From Ypsolopha sequella (taxonomy: Eukaryota; Arthropoda; Insecta; Lepidoptera; Ypsolophidae), in contig OW203991.1 of assembly GCA_934047225.1 (NCBI GenBank), positions 7,626,001 through 7,690,000 on the forward strand: a DNA stretch of 64,000 nt. The letters are read 5' to 3'. Position numbers and translations under genes: made by a program. The first letter of the stretch is position 1. Each line of letters opens with the position of its first letter. The notes beneath the pieces were generated by a model. The model did not search any database, was not told where the DNA came from, and saw only the letters and a list, made by a program, of their open reading frames with translations. Shown one piece after another: positions 54,289 to 64,000 of the stretch.

Positions 54289-56142
54289 TTACAGGCTACC
54301 CCACCTGTGGAGTGCAGGACCAGTCCACTGGCAGTAATAAGGCTGGCGCGTGCACATCCCCACCATGGGGGGAGCGTAGCCTCCAACTCTCCCTGAGTAC
54401 GGCGGGTGGTACTCTAACCGCGGGTATTCCCGGTACGGCGGTGAGTAACCCCGTGACTCCGTCTGAGCACGGTGCTCCATGCCAGCTGGCACCAAAACCG
54501 GCGCGGGGAGGGGGGGCCTAGCCCTTGCCAACTCCAATTGGCCCCCGCCCGTAGGGGCCCAATTCACTACATGGCCATATGTGTGATAGCCCGTAGGCAA
54601 GCCCCCTACGGGTCCACGCGCAATTACATAACTCACCTCCCGGTGAGGGGGCGCGCCTCGCGCCGCAGTCCTCCGTTCCGACGGAGGGGAGCTCTGCCCG
54701 ACAGCATGCCTTTCCTGGACCGAGGGGGAAAAAGTTCTCCCTGACGCACCCCCGTTGTCCAAGGGGGGGGGAGTTCTCCCTGAAGCACCCCCGCCCGTAG
54801 GGCTCCGTCGCTGCGGGACCGGTGAAGCCGCTTCAGATCTGTTGGCACACAACAATAAATGGTGAGGCCCCTCACACTCACTGCAACGTCGTGGCTCGGG
54901 ACAATCACGTTCGAAGTGATTGCCCAAGCAACCGAAACATAGGCTCTTACGCTTCACTATGCGTCGCCGCTCGGTGACGTGCAGGTTTCGCCACTGCTGA
55001 CATCTCAGCAGGTCATGCCCCGTATGGCCACACTGATAACAGGTCAATGACCTCTCGATCACGGATACCGCCGCTAAACGCGTCATATCGCGTCCCCGCG
55101 ACTGCTGCAGTTGTCTGGGCTCCCCACATTCCAATGAGCCAGCAGACGAAAGTGATTGCGCCCCAGATGGCGCCAAGTCCGCTTGTGATGTTTCTGCTAC
55201 CCTAGCATCATATTCAATAAACTTCATTAAGTCCGTAAATTTAGGCACAGTGCTGCCATCTTTTTCTGCGGACACCCGCTCAAAACGTGACCTCACGTCA
55301 TTAGGCAACCTACCTAAAATAATGTGAACGAGTAAAAACGACCACTCGTCCACCGGTAAACCTAATGTTCTAAGGGCATTACACGCCACAGTGACCGGAG
55401 TTAGTAATTGCTGCCTCAGCTGTGCCCAGTCGGTTACCCTAGGTAACGTCAACAATTGAGACGCATGCGCATCCGCCAATAAGCGCATGTTCTGATACCT
55501 ATCATTTAATAAGCCCCACGCTATATCATAATGATCATCCTCTACCCTGAGGTGCTGGATGAGCAACCTTGCTTCGCCCTCCAATGTTGACATCAAATAT
55601 GCCATCTTTTGCCCCTTTGATAAATCTACCCTAGAATTTATTAATGACGTAAACATATTCCTATATGAAACCCATTCTTCCATTTTCCCATTGAATTTAT
55701 TTAGTTTTAAATTAGCCAAACTACTAGACACGCCATCTACCGGTTGAGGCGTGACAACTACAGGACCTCCTGAATTTTGCCTCTTTAGATCAGCAACAAT
55801 ATTTGACTTTATAACCAGCATCTTACCAGTGGCGCCATCTGTTGGTCTAGGTGCGCTAACAACCGGGCTGCCCGATTGTCGCTTTTTGATCATGGAGGCC
55901 GCCTCAGTTACATCATCATAAATTTCCATTATCTGAGCTAAATCCGTAACATACCTCTTCAAAGGCTCGTCACTTTCCTGCAGTGCTGCCACAGCCGCCT
56001 CTGCATCAGCCAGCCGCTGATGCATCCGCTCGGCTCTCTCCAGGATTGCATTGTCGCGATCCGAACGAGAAAGCAATCCCTGGACGGTTGTAAACCAGCG
56101 GAGCTCTTTCGCCAACGCAGCCTTGTGAGACTTGGACATCAT
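54289..56142 (-). CDS. Gag-like protein of BEL/Pao element 1 (617 aa, intact ORF)
   Basis: The start MMSKSHKAALAKEL is followed by a ~100-residue helical, coiled-coil-like segment. The Pao gag (DUF1759-type) core includes KLNKFNGKMEEWVSYRNMF and YLMSTLEGEARLLI. Three zinc knuckles follow: CYQCGHTGHDLLRC, CFGCLGNHFERDC and CSECEGPHHLLLC. The C-terminal ~170 residues are Pro/Gly/Arg-rich. Gag packages element RNA in cytoplasmic particles. The ORF is unbroken although the pol that should follow is not, so this copy would need pol supplied from elsewhere. The ~620-bp leader between the 5' LTR and this ORF is AT-rich. Confidence 0.88.
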   Translation of the reverse strand: MMSKSHKAALAKELRWFTTVQGLLSRSDRDNAILERAERMHQRLADAEAAVAALQESDEPLKRYVTDLAQIMEIYDDVTEAASMIKKRQSGSPVVSAPRPTDGATGKMLVIKSNIVADLKRQNSGGPVVVTPQPVDGVSSSLANLKLNKFNGKMEEWVSYRNMFTSLINSRVDLSKGQKMAYLMSTLEGEARLLIQHLRVEDDHYDIAWGLLNDRYQNMRLLADAHASQLLTLPRVTDWAQLRQQLLTPVTVACNALRTLGLPVDEWSFLLVHIILGRLPNDVRSRFERVSAEKDGSTVPKFTDLMKFIEYDARVAETSQADLAPSGAQSLSSAGSLECGEPRQLQQSRGRDMTRLAAVSVIERSLTCYQCGHTGHDLLRCQQWRNLHVTERRRIVKRKSLCFGCLGNHFERDCPEPRRCSECEGPHHLLLCANRSEAASPVPQRRSPTGGGASGRTPPPLDNGGASGRTFSPSVQERHAVGQSSPPSERRTAARGAPPHREVSYVIARGPVGGLPTGYHTYGHVVNWAPTGGGQLELARARPPLPAPVLVPAGMEHRAQTESRGYSPPYREYPRLEYHPPYSGRVGGYAPPMVGMCTRQPYYCQWTGPALHRWGSL

Positions 56143-56768
56143 GCCGCAATGAACCGGGAAATGTATAAATAAAAACTATTTAGCAAACACCCTGACAAGG
56201 CACAAAATACAGAAGCAGTGCTCAATAGATACCCTATCTATAACTAGAATTGAATTAGTAAATTTAATTCCCAATCACAATACTATGTAGTGTACCGTCC
56301 CGGTAATACAAACAAACAAATAGGTTACCTACCTATTACAACATTACCAAATTTAAATTATATTTGGTGTATACAATACACACAAACCCGAATGCACATT
56401 CCACTATGCAACTGTATACATACTTGTAAGTACATAAATTCAAGCCAAGATAACCGTATATTAGCTAACAAGTTGATTTCCAATCTATAATATAAACCGT
56501 TATATGATTATGTTATTGTAGTACAAGAACACCTGATATGTACTAAACTATCAAATTATACTGATATTACTGAACCACATCAATGTGGTACCCTCCGGTA
56601 ATCAATTATCTACTCAAAGCACTAAACAAATCCAATTTGTAATTGCTACATGTACATGTAAATAGCCTAGCTATGTTAACAGTTCAATGACACTGGGGCC
56701 GCCCAGTTCCGCTGTTTATATGTATATAAACCAAAGTTGGGATTAACCACGGACTGGCTACCAAAGCT

Positions 56769-57443
56769 TGTTTGATAAAAACGCTCATTGCTACCATAAA
56801 TTGTAGCTTACAAAAAGTGGTAATACTGACTAGTGACGGGCATCAGCGTCACTAGTGCGAGGATTCCATAACCACGCTCAGACGCCACTAATTGTATGCT
56901 AAAGGGCGATACTTGCAGCTGGAACAGGGGCCCATAGCTGTCCCAGATTTATAGTATACAAGTATCTTATATTCTAATATTTAATATAAAATGTCCTACC
57001 AGACAGTTGTATGATGACGTCATCTGCTGGTCCACGCACGAAGACCTTTCGCTGCGGAGTCCAAAGTGTTCCGGTGCCGTGACACGTAGATCACCTTCCA
57101 CGATGAATCTAAACTCAAACCTCCTACCCCAGGATGCATCCAACCCAGAAGAAAGATTAACAAGTCCACTTGTCGGAAGCCGCGTGGACACAGGTTATGT
57201 CACACACACACAAGAAATTCACCAAAAAGTGGCCTTCACGCCAAAATATCATAAGCCCTTGATTCACTTTACGGTGTCCGCACCGATTTACCGTTAATAT
57301 CCCTTAATAACACATATTAAAATCGTCCGCGATCTATACCAAGAAAATTCCACGTCCCTCGTTTTTTGACAGCTCCAAGTCCATAGACAAAATATATAGA
57401 CCATTGATGGATGCGTTCCGAAATATACATTTTATTCTGAACA
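56769..57443 (-). repeat. 5' LTR of BEL/Pao element 1
   Basis: Same 675 bases as the 3' LTR at 52,080. Just inside it, on the minus strand, the sequence AGCTTTGGTAGCCAGTCCG contains the likely tRNA primer-binding site (TGGTAGCCAG...). I could not name the tRNA. Confidence 0.92.
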
Positions 57444-57448
57444 TCAAG

Positions 57449-58200
57449 TCTACAGCTTATTTTCTTCATATCTTTTTTCATGAGTATACTCTAGTGACAT
57501 CTAACTACGTCTCTATACAGCCCAAAAAGCAAAATTTGATAAAACACCATCATAATAGCTGTCAGGATATCGTCAATATTGCCTCGTTTTTATGCAAAGT
57601 TTAACAAGTTTGTATATTTTTATCTATACTGGAAATAAAAAAGAGAGAAATACAGGCGTCGTTCATGTTGAGATGACTAAGTTTACACACTTTGCTAAGT
57701 ATAAACAATTACCGTTTCATGGAAAACTGTTTTGACCTGAAACCATTTCACAAATTCAATTAACTTATTTTGAATATCTTGTCATCTTGCACTTCTTGAT
57801 GAGAAATACAATTTCAATAAGTAAAAATACAACTTTTAGTTAAGAAAACTTATAGTTAAAAGTCTGCTGTATGCATTAACATATTTTTAATTATATTACA
57901 ATAGTAATAAAATAATTGGCTTATCCGTCGTCGTGATACAAGCCATGAATTTCTTAAATAATCTGATATCACGCTTATGGAAAACCCAATTACTTTGAAG
58001 ATACCATAATATCATTAAAATATGTTTATGCATATAGCAAACTTTTAACAATAAATTGTCTTAGCTAAAAGTTGTACTTTACCGTTATAATTATTTCTTA
58101 ATATTTTGTTACAAATTCGGAGAAATAGCCCTTAAAGAAAACCTTGTATGAAAATATTTGTTATCTTTGTAACTGGTTACGCAAGATAACTTATTTTTTT
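57449..58200. repeat. Non-coding stretch with dispersed repeat
   Basis: Positions 57,890-58,136 match 17,130-17,544 in the FibH intron and preserve the empty site of the nested MITE there. A TTAA-AGAAAACCTTGTATG sequence at 58,134 is related (inverted) to 51,980-52,020. No gene is seen. Confidence 0.55.
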
Positions 58201-58209
58201 TTACGTTTC

Positions 58210-58925
58210 GAAGGACCTGCGGTAATTACAGTCGCCAAATAACCAACACGAGAGGAAAATAAAGGGAATTGAAGTAAAAGGCAAAACTGCCTAGGAAAGC
58301 ACATAAAAATGGTACCTTACCTTGATTTGATGCTGAGCGGATCCTTTCTCTTAGATTCTTCCTGATTTTGTGATGAGAGGAACCTGCTGTTCCTGCGTCG
58401 TGCCTGGTTCAGGGCGCCCTGTTGTTTTCAATAAAACTCTGTCTCCGGGTGCGATCCGGTAAAAATATAATAGCGGCACTGCGACACACACTGTATAGAT
58501 AATGTTTTTGCTCTAAAAAACCACTGATTTAGTTAACTGGCTGAGAAATCTTTTGATATTGTCTAGTAAAAATAATATGTACATCATTCCAACCTGAATG
58601 ACGAACTTCAAGCCCATATATGGTTTGTTTTTCACCAATCACAGCGTCGCGTTGTCTCTTCTCTCTTACTCGCGCGCAAGGTACCGTATGTGCGTAAGGG
58701 ATGGAAGATATGGAAATGATAGGATTCTCGTGTTGTGTCAAGCAATTGAAAACCTATGGCTCCATCTATGATCTAAACGTAAAACTAAATTAATTGCAAG
58801 TCAATCTAACAGTGAGCGCAACCATTTTGCCCCCCTTTAAAGGCTTTCCTTTAAAAAAATTATTAAACTAACAAATTTAATTAATTCTAGTATTTACACT
58901 TATAAATAGAAAGTTATGTTTAAAG
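58210..58925 (-). other. 3' non-coding region and probable LTR of BEL/Pao element 2
   Basis: After the pol stop at 58,926, the minus strand has an A-rich stretch and then AAAGGGGGGC (58,838-58,829), a good polypurine tract. A TGTTAG that could open the 3' LTR lies at 58,810. The LTR's other boundary is unknown, because its partner copy is outside the window. Confidence 0.45.
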
Positions 58926-61751
58926 TTATTGATTGGGTAATGGACAAAGACGGACAACCGGACGAAGATATGAACCGGAGGCCGTGCGAACCCTGACAAC
59001 ACGAACAATTCCATCCTTAGAAAATACCTCTTCTATGATTCCCATAGGCCAATGCAGCGGTGGCGCGTTTTCAGTTATAATAATAACAACGGTACCAACT
59101 GACACCGGAGTAGTTGGAGTATTCCATTTCTCTCGGACCTGCAGTGTGTGTAAATATTCGCCACGCCAGCGCTTCCAAAATGATTGTACTAGTTTATCTA
59201 ATAAAGAATGTCGTGGCAAAAGATGAAGACGTTCCTCTTCAACAGTGGGCGCGGGTAAAAACTTTAAAGGAGTATAATTCAAAAAATGAGCTGGAATTAA
59301 AGCCAGTGGTTCCGACGGGTCATTGGTTAGAGTTCTACAAAGAGGCCGTGTGTTCATTACCGCCTCAACTTGCGCAATAACGGTTGTTAATTCCTCATAC
59401 GTGAGGATTTGGTCTCCAATCACTCTAAAGAGATGTCCTTTCAAACTTTTGACATTAGCCTCACTGTTACCATTGAAATGTGGCGCTGCTGGTGCGTTAA
59501 AATGCCACTGAATGCGGTTTTCAGACATAAAATTACTGAATTCAGGGTGTACTGAAGACACAAATTTATGGATCTCATTTAAGTGCTTCTTTGCACCAAC
59601 GTAGTTTGTCCCATTATCCGAATACAAGTGGAGCACAGGACCGCGACGAGACAAAAAACGTTTAAATGCCGATAAGAAGCATGCTGAACTTAGGTCTGAG
59701 GCAAGTTCAATATGAATAGCCCTAGTGGTAAGGCAGACGAACAGACAAATATAAGCCTTTTGAGAACGAATTCCTCGACCACGAAAGGGAGTGACCTTAA
59801 GAGGCCCCGCGAAGTCCGTACTCGTGTGTATAAAAGGTTTTACTGATTGTACGACACGGCAGGCTTGATGAGAAGACATCTCGGGATATATAGGTCTCGG
59901 ACTCAGACGAAAGCAAGGAATACATTTGTGAATCCTACTCCGAATAATGTTGCGTGCTGAAAATATCCAATACTTTTGTCGCAGAATTGACAAAAGTAGA
60001 TCAGGACCAGCATGACAATAAATTTTATGATAGTAGTCGATGATTAGACTAACTATATGGCCGTTGGCCGGGAGTATAACGGGGTGTTGTTGCTGATAAG
60101 TCAGCTCTGACCTATCTAAACGACCTCCAACACGAATGAGGCCATTTTCGTCAAGAAACGGTTTCAACCTTTGCAAACCGCGAGTACACGGTGTACCCGT
60201 TTTTAACTTATGAATTTCTGCTGAGTAACAGAGTTTTTGCATTTCACGCAACAATAAAATTTCTGCTTTGTCTAAATCGGTAGATGTAACCTCTTTAGGA
60301 TTAGTGCGAGGTGGTATTTTTTTTAGAAACCGATAAACGTAAACAATGCCACGCAATACACCAGACCATGATGATATTCGATTAGCTAGCCTGATAATTG
60401 GAGATTCAGCTTTTTCAAGAGAAGTTTCCACTCGCGAGGTTGTCAAAACCAGAGATTGTGTCTTTTCCTCCGGAGGATTAGATATGGTCGCGGGATTAAA
60501 GTTAACTACAGGCCATGCCGGGGGATCTAACTTAAGCCAATTTGGGCCATTAAACCAAAGCGAATGATCAATTATTTGAGCGGGTGTGAGACTTCGTGAC
60601 AAACAATCTGCAGAATTATCTATTCCAGCCACATGTCGAAAATGTTGTGAGGCTAAATTCTTTTGAATTTTGGTCACTCTGTTTGCAACGAATGTACCCC
60701 ATCGGTGCGGTGATGAATGAATCCAACAAAGTGCTACTGTCGAATCAGAAAATGCGTAAATGTCTTCGAACTTAATCCGATTTTCACAAGTTTCCAGAAT
60801 GACGCGAATAAGTTGAGCTAGGACGAGCGCAGCGGAGAGTTCAAGCCGGGCCGTTGAAATTACTTTAACCGGGGCGACTTTCGACTTGGCAGAAATAATA
60901 TACACGGTATTGACTCCGTTATTTTTCACATGAAAATAGACCACCCCTCCATATGCTAAGGTGCTTGCGTCCGCGAACCCCACTAAGGTGACAATACTGC
61001 GACTAGTTATTCCCACATGGCGTGGAATTTTGATACCGTCAAGAAAGTGCAACTCACTGTGAAACTGTGACCACAGCTTTAAAATGTCATCAGGTGGAAT
61101 ATCATCCCAGTCACATTTGCAAAGCCACAGTCGTTTTATTAAAAGTTTTGCATAAAGGACAACAGGGGCAATAAATCCCATAACATCCCAAACCCGCGCT
61201 ATGCACGACAATATTTTCCGTTTGCTACAGATTTCGTTACCGGGTGGCGAAATTTTCAGACTGAACTCATCGGCGGCAGGTGACCAAGTCAGTCCAAGAA
61301 CCTTGTGTACATCCGTTTCATCGAATTCTTTGACTGCTGAAAGGCGATGTGAGTCTGGGATCGAATCTAAAACCGCTTGAGAGTTGCTGGTCCATTTAAC
61401 CAAGTCAAATTGGCCGGCTTTAAATAAAGAAATGATCTGACTGGCAGTTTCTTTAGCTTCCCTTTCTGTTTCGACGCTATAAACAACATCGTCCATATAC
61501 AGGCCTCTATCCACAATATCTTTTGCTCTAGGATAATTATCCACTTCATCTAAAGCAAGCTGTTTGATAGTACGCAGTGCATGAAACGGACTTGATTTAA
61601 GGCCGAAACAAACACGGTTAAATTCGTATTCAACAAGCGGTTCCCGAGGCGAAAAGCGGTATAAAATACGCTGAAATTTTCGATCACATTCACGCATTCC
61701 AATACATAGAAACATAGACCGAACATCGGCTGATAAGGCGACAGGAAACAA
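58926..61751 (-). CDS. BEL/Pao element 2 pol, downstream part (RT-RNase H-integrase)
   Basis: 941 residues. The reverse transcriptase has the catalytic Asp in ALSADVRSMF and the second motif in GLYMDDVVYS. The RNase H region begins at VGFADASTLAYGG. The integrase has an HHCC finger (H-x3-5-H ... CIPC) and a catalytic triad: Asp in STDFAGPLKV, Asp in YSDNGTNYVG and Glu in NGNSEANVKSLKG. A C-terminal domain ends near the stop. These are the usual BEL/Pao domains in the usual order. The frame is shifted by one base relative to the upstream gag-pol ORF, with the break near 61,750, just before the first catalytic Asp of the reverse transcriptase. Otherwise this half is intact. Confidence 0.9.
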   Translation of the reverse strand: MFPVALSADVRSMFLCIGMRECDRKFQRILYRFSPREPLVEYEFNRVCFGLKSSPFHALRTIKQLALDEVDNYPRAKDIVDRGLYMDDVVYSVETEREAKETASQIISLFKAGQFDLVKWTSNSQAVLDSIPDSHRLSAVKEFDETDVHKVLGLTWSPAADEFSLKISPPGNEICSKRKILSCIARVWDVMGFIAPVVLYAKLLIKRLWLCKCDWDDIPPDDILKLWSQFHSELHFLDGIKIPRHVGITSRSIVTLVGFADASTLAYGGVVYFHVKNNGVNTVYIISAKSKVAPVKVISTARLELSAALVLAQLIRVILETCENRIKFEDIYAFSDSTVALCWIHSSPHRWGTFVANRVTKIQKNLASQHFRHVAGIDNSADCLSRSLTPAQIIDHSLWFNGPNWLKLDPPAWPVVNFNPATISNPPEEKTQSLVLTTSRVETSLEKAESPIIRLANRISSWSGVLRGIVYVYRFLKKIPPRTNPKEVTSTDLDKAEILLLREMQKLCYSAEIHKLKTGTPCTRGLQRLKPFLDENGLIRVGGRLDRSELTYQQQHPVILPANGHIVSLIIDYYHKIYCHAGPDLLLSILRQKYWIFSARNIIRSRIHKCIPCFRLSPRPIYPEMSSHQACRVVQSVKPFIHTSTDFAGPLKVTPFRGRGIRSQKAYICLFVCLTTRAIHIELASDLSSACFLSAFKRFLSRRGPVLHLYSDNGTNYVGAKKHLNEIHKFVSSVHPEFSNFMSENRIQWHFNAPAAPHFNGNSEANVKSLKGHLFRVIGDQILTYEELTTVIAQVEAVMNTRPLCRTLTNDPSEPLALIPAHFLNYTPLKFLPAPTVEEERLHLLPRHSLLDKLVQSFWKRWRGEYLHTLQVREKWNTPTTPVSVGTVVIIITENAPPLHWPMGIIEEVFSKDGIVRVVRVRTASGSYLRPVVRLCPLPNQ

Positions 61752-64000
61752 GCAGAAAGTTTATTAAAATTTTAAACAAGTTACCTTGTAAATTTTCACC
61801 CCTATACAAGATATGGTTCAATGATATCGAAGTGCTAGTTTTAGCGCTAGCATCTAGACATATTCTTAATTTGGTAGTTGTTTTATCCTGTCTTTCGACA
61901 CCATGCGTAGGAATGACGTAAAATGGTGTACCATTAGGTAAAGGATGAGCAGGAGATAAATACCCCTTTTCAATATATTCTGTTATAATGTTGTCGTATG
62001 CTCTCCGAAAGTCTGGAGAAGCTTCCAGCTTGCGTTCCAAGCAAAAGAACCGTTTTTTAGCAGTAGCAAGCGAGTCTCCAAGTGTGGAAGCATCACCACT
62101 GAACGGCAGTGCAACAGTATATCTACCATTCGATGGGTCGCGCGTAGTCGTACTATTATATATTTCTTCGCACTCGCGATCTTCTGGACTCTGCAAGGAA
62201 GGTCCAGTAATTTCTTCGAGTTCCCAGAATTTTTTCACGTAAGTGTCTATTGGCTCTTTGGCTATAGCGCAGCAGTAGGACACCATAATGTCATTTTCAA
62301 GCAAAGCGGGCGCTGAACCCAAGACAATATAGCCTAAAACAGTTTCTAAGGCGTGCGGTGTGGTTTCAAATGCGGTTGCGGTGCGGTTACCTTGTACCTT
62401 ATTTGGTAGCAAAAGATGTGAAAATAGAGATGCACCTACGAGCATGTCAATGTTTCCAGGGACAGCATAGGTATCATCTGCTAGTGGCAAATTAACAAAA
62501 TTTGTAAGCTTTGAAACATCAACAGCTACCGTTGGTAGCTGTTCTGTCACTTTATCAACAACTAAAGTATTGATTTCAAAGGATATGTTTCGGTTGAAAC
62601 GAGATGAAAACTTTACATTAACTGACCCCTGTATAACCTTAGATGAACCACCAATACCTTTCACTACAGCCCGAGTAGGGCGTTGATCTGAATCTAATCC
62701 TAATCTATGACAACAGTCACGGGTGAGAAAATGACTCTGTGATGCATTATCCAGGAGGCAGCGCACTAAATGTTCATTTCCCTGTGAATCAACTACTATA
62801 ACACGTGCTGTTGCCAGTAAAATGGTTGTGCAGGCCGACGGTATATTAGCTGAAGTGCTATTCGGAGAAGCAGCAGTGAGGGAGACATGCTGAGAAGATG
62901 ACAAGGAACACAATGCCACGTCGCTTGGTAATGAGTTTTGTTGCATGTGAGCAGCATCAGTGTTACTATCCATCGAGTAAGGCGGAAGCGAAAGCTGCTC
63001 CGTTTGAAGTGGCAGTGGAGACATGACAAGAGCTGAGTGCGGGAAGTGCGGGGACTGCTGTGGAGACTGCTGCGGGAACTGCTGGCTCAGCAGTGCGGAA
63101 GATGAACAAGCGGTTGGATGAAACTCTTCAGTTGTGACAGTGGCTGCAGTGACTTTACTTTCAAAATGCAATAAAGTATGATGTTTGCCGTTGCATTTAC
63201 GACAAAGTGTGTGCGAATTAAAATTTGGAGTTCTATGTCTATCACTCAGACAGTTAAAGCAGAAATTATTTGCTTTGACAAAATTGTATCTTTCATTAGG
63301 AGAGTATTTTAGAAAGACTAAGCATTTATACAAGTTGTCATGAGTTAAATTGCATAATATGCAAAGCGGTGAATTATTGCTATTGTTACTGTTATTTCCA
63401 GTAGCAATTGAGGCATAAACATTAGTTTGTTTAGTTTTAAGGTTATCTGTGCGAGGGGTGGACACTGGTTTCCGGCGTCCTAGTATCTTAGTTTGGTGAC
63501 GAACAATGTCAATTAGTGTGTTGTATGAAGGAAAATCATTGTCTTTGCTATCCATATCGAAAAGACGAGAGGTTTCGGCATCAAGCTTTCTTAATGCTGC
63601 ATAAAGAAAAATGTGATCACAGAGATCTTCAATTTTAAAATTCTTTAAGTCTGCAACTGATGAAGCAAAAGTATCTATAAAGTGAGTTAATGCCTGGGGA
63701 GTTGCAGCAGAAATAGGCTTCATATCAAAAATCTGGTCAAGGTATGTAGATGCGAGGTGACGCTTGTCTTCATACCTAGACACTAGTGCATCATATATTT
63801 GTTCATAGCTATCACCACAAATAGTGAACCCGGAGCAGACTGATTTCGCTTGACCTGTTAGTTTACCGATCAAATAGTAAACCTTTTCACCATTAGAAAG
63901 CGATGGGTTATTATGAATAACATTTTTGAAAGAGGCATAGAAAAGTGGCCAGTTCCGTACATCACCATTAAATTCTCCAACAACCATTGGTGCTAGTTTT
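61690..64000 (-). CDS. BEL/Pao element 2 gag-protease-RT start, partial at window edge
   Basis: The open frame enters from beyond the right edge (the codons before the ATG at 63,987 are also open, reading LAP), so the N-terminus is missing. In order: Pao gag core (EFNGDVRNWPLFYASFKN), zinc knuckles CILCNLTHDNLYKC, CFNCLSDRHRTPNF and CRKCNGKHHTLLH, and a Gln/Ser/Pro linker. The aspartic protease follows with LLDNASQSHFL, then MLVGASLFSHLLLP, and the reverse-transcriptase start LRICLDASAKTSTSISLNHI. In the second knuckle the last Cys ligand is Phe. The frame is lost near 61,750 and ends after a short out-of-frame tail. It is unrelated in sequence to element 1 apart from family-level similarity. 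Confidence 0.88.
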   Translation of the reverse strand, partial: KLAPMVVGEFNGDVRNWPLFYASFKNVIHNNPSLSNGEKVYYLIGKLTGQAKSVCSGFTICGDSYEQIYDALVSRYEDKRHLASTYLDQIFDMKPISAATPQALTHFIDTFASSVADLKNFKIEDLCDHIFLYAALRKLDAETSRLFDMDSKDNDFPSYNTLIDIVRHQTKILGRRKPVSTPRTDNLKTKQTNVYASIATGNNSNNSNNSPLCILCNLTHDNLYKCLVFLKYSPNERYNFVKANNFCFNCLSDRHRTPNFNSHTLCRKCNGKHHTLLHFESKVTAATVTTEEFHPTACSSSALLSQQFPQQSPQQSPHFPHSALVMSPLPLQTEQLSLPPYSMDSNTDAAHMQQNSLPSDVALCSLSSSQHVSLTAASPNSTSANIPSACTTILLATARVIVVDSQGNEHLVRCLLDNASQSHFLTRDCCHRLGLDSDQRPTRAVVKGIGGSSKVIQGSVNVKFSSRFNRNISFEINTLVVDKVTEQLPTVAVDVSKLTNFVNLPLADDTYAVPGNIDMLVGASLFSHLLLPNKVQGNRTATAFETTPHALETVLGYIVLGSAPALLENDIMVSYCCAIAKEPIDTYVKKFWELEEITGPSLQSPEDRECEEIYNSTTTRDPSNGRYTVALPFSGDASTLGDSLATAKKRFFCLERKLEASPDFRRAYDNIITEYIEKGYLSPAHPLPNGTPFYVIPTHGVERQDKTTTKLRICLDASAKTSTSISLNHILYRGENLQGNLFKILINFLLVSCRLISRCSVYVSMYWNA

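Larger units (their letters stand above)
52080..57443 (-). mobile_element. BEL/Pao LTR retrotransposon 1 (internally deleted), complete ends
   Basis: Two direct 675-bp LTRs, identical by eye, bound 4.0 kb of internal sequence. Each LTR starts TG and ends CA. TCAAG flanks the whole element (52,075-52,079 and 57,444-57,448), a 5-bp target duplication as expected for this superfamily. The order on the minus strand is 5' LTR, leader, gag, protease remnant, integrase remnant, 3' LTR. Reverse transcriptase and RNase H are missing. The total length of 5.4 kb is short for an autonomous BEL/Pao element (usually 6-9 kb). Confidence 0.92.

Noticed and set aside
54472..54744. Plus-strand frames over the gag gene of BEL/Pao element 1
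   Set aside because: They are antisense shadows of the 617-residue gag ORF, with no motif.
58146..58146. TGTATG near 58,146 as the outer edge of element 2's 3' LTR
   Set aside because: The same GAAAACCTTGTAT sequence occurs inverted near 52,010 outside any such LTR, so it belongs to a dispersed repeat.
1..64000. tRNA, rRNA or CRISPR-like features
   Set aside because: No tRNA-like box pair, rRNA segment or spaced-repeat array was seen. The tandem arrays present have no unique spacers.

Overview
The window looks like moth (Lepidoptera) nuclear DNA. The main evidence is a complete heavy-chain fibroin (FibH, the major silk protein) gene on the minus strand, with the family's tiny 14-codon first exon, TATA promoter, signal peptide, conserved N-terminal domain, very long Gly/Ser/Ala repeat and Cys-containing C-terminus. 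The repeat is not the Bombyx GAGAGS type, so a non-bombycoid moth is likely. I cannot name the species. The rest of the window is AT-rich and crowded with the transposable elements typical of moths.

Layout. Positions 1-18,100 hold FibH. The polyA signal is at 40-45, exon 2 is 119-13,915, the intron is 13,916-17,988 (4.07 kb, filled with dispersed repeats), the exon 1 coding part is 17,989-18,030 and the TATA box is at 18,079-18,085. The mature-length estimate is about 4,612 residues before signal cleavage. Positions 18.1-20.3 kb are upstream flank without a recognisable gene. Positions 20.5-21.95 kb are a GC- and CpG-rich 57-bp minisatellite (about 25 copies) that is open on both strands. Positions 22-40 kb form a gene-poor stretch of nested non-autonomous elements. 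Several have TTAA at both ends, and there are foldback elements, a LINE fragment and a 131-bp-period tandem array inside an element with AACCGACTTC ends.

Positions 40.2-44.3 kb are a decayed Helitron (Rep/helicase, minus strand) split by a 5'-truncated LINE carrying a reverse-transcriptase tail (41.98-43.27 kb). Positions 44.3-52 kb hold more MITEs, including a hAT-type one with a perfect 8-bp target duplication, plus LINE tails. Positions 52,080-57,443 are a BEL/Pao LTR retrotransposon with two identical 675-bp LTRs, a TCAAG target duplication and an intact 617-residue gag ORF, but a gutted pol. Positions 58.2-64.0 kb are a second, unrelated BEL/Pao element: a nearly intact gag-pol on the minus strand with one frameshift, running off the right edge of the window.

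How it fits together: the only host gene I can support is FibH. Its product is secreted in the silk gland and disulfide-linked to light-chain fibroin. Everything else is mobile or repetitive DNA. Some of it sits inside the FibH intron, with one MITE ending 19 nt from the exon 1 splice donor, and some lies just upstream of the promoter.
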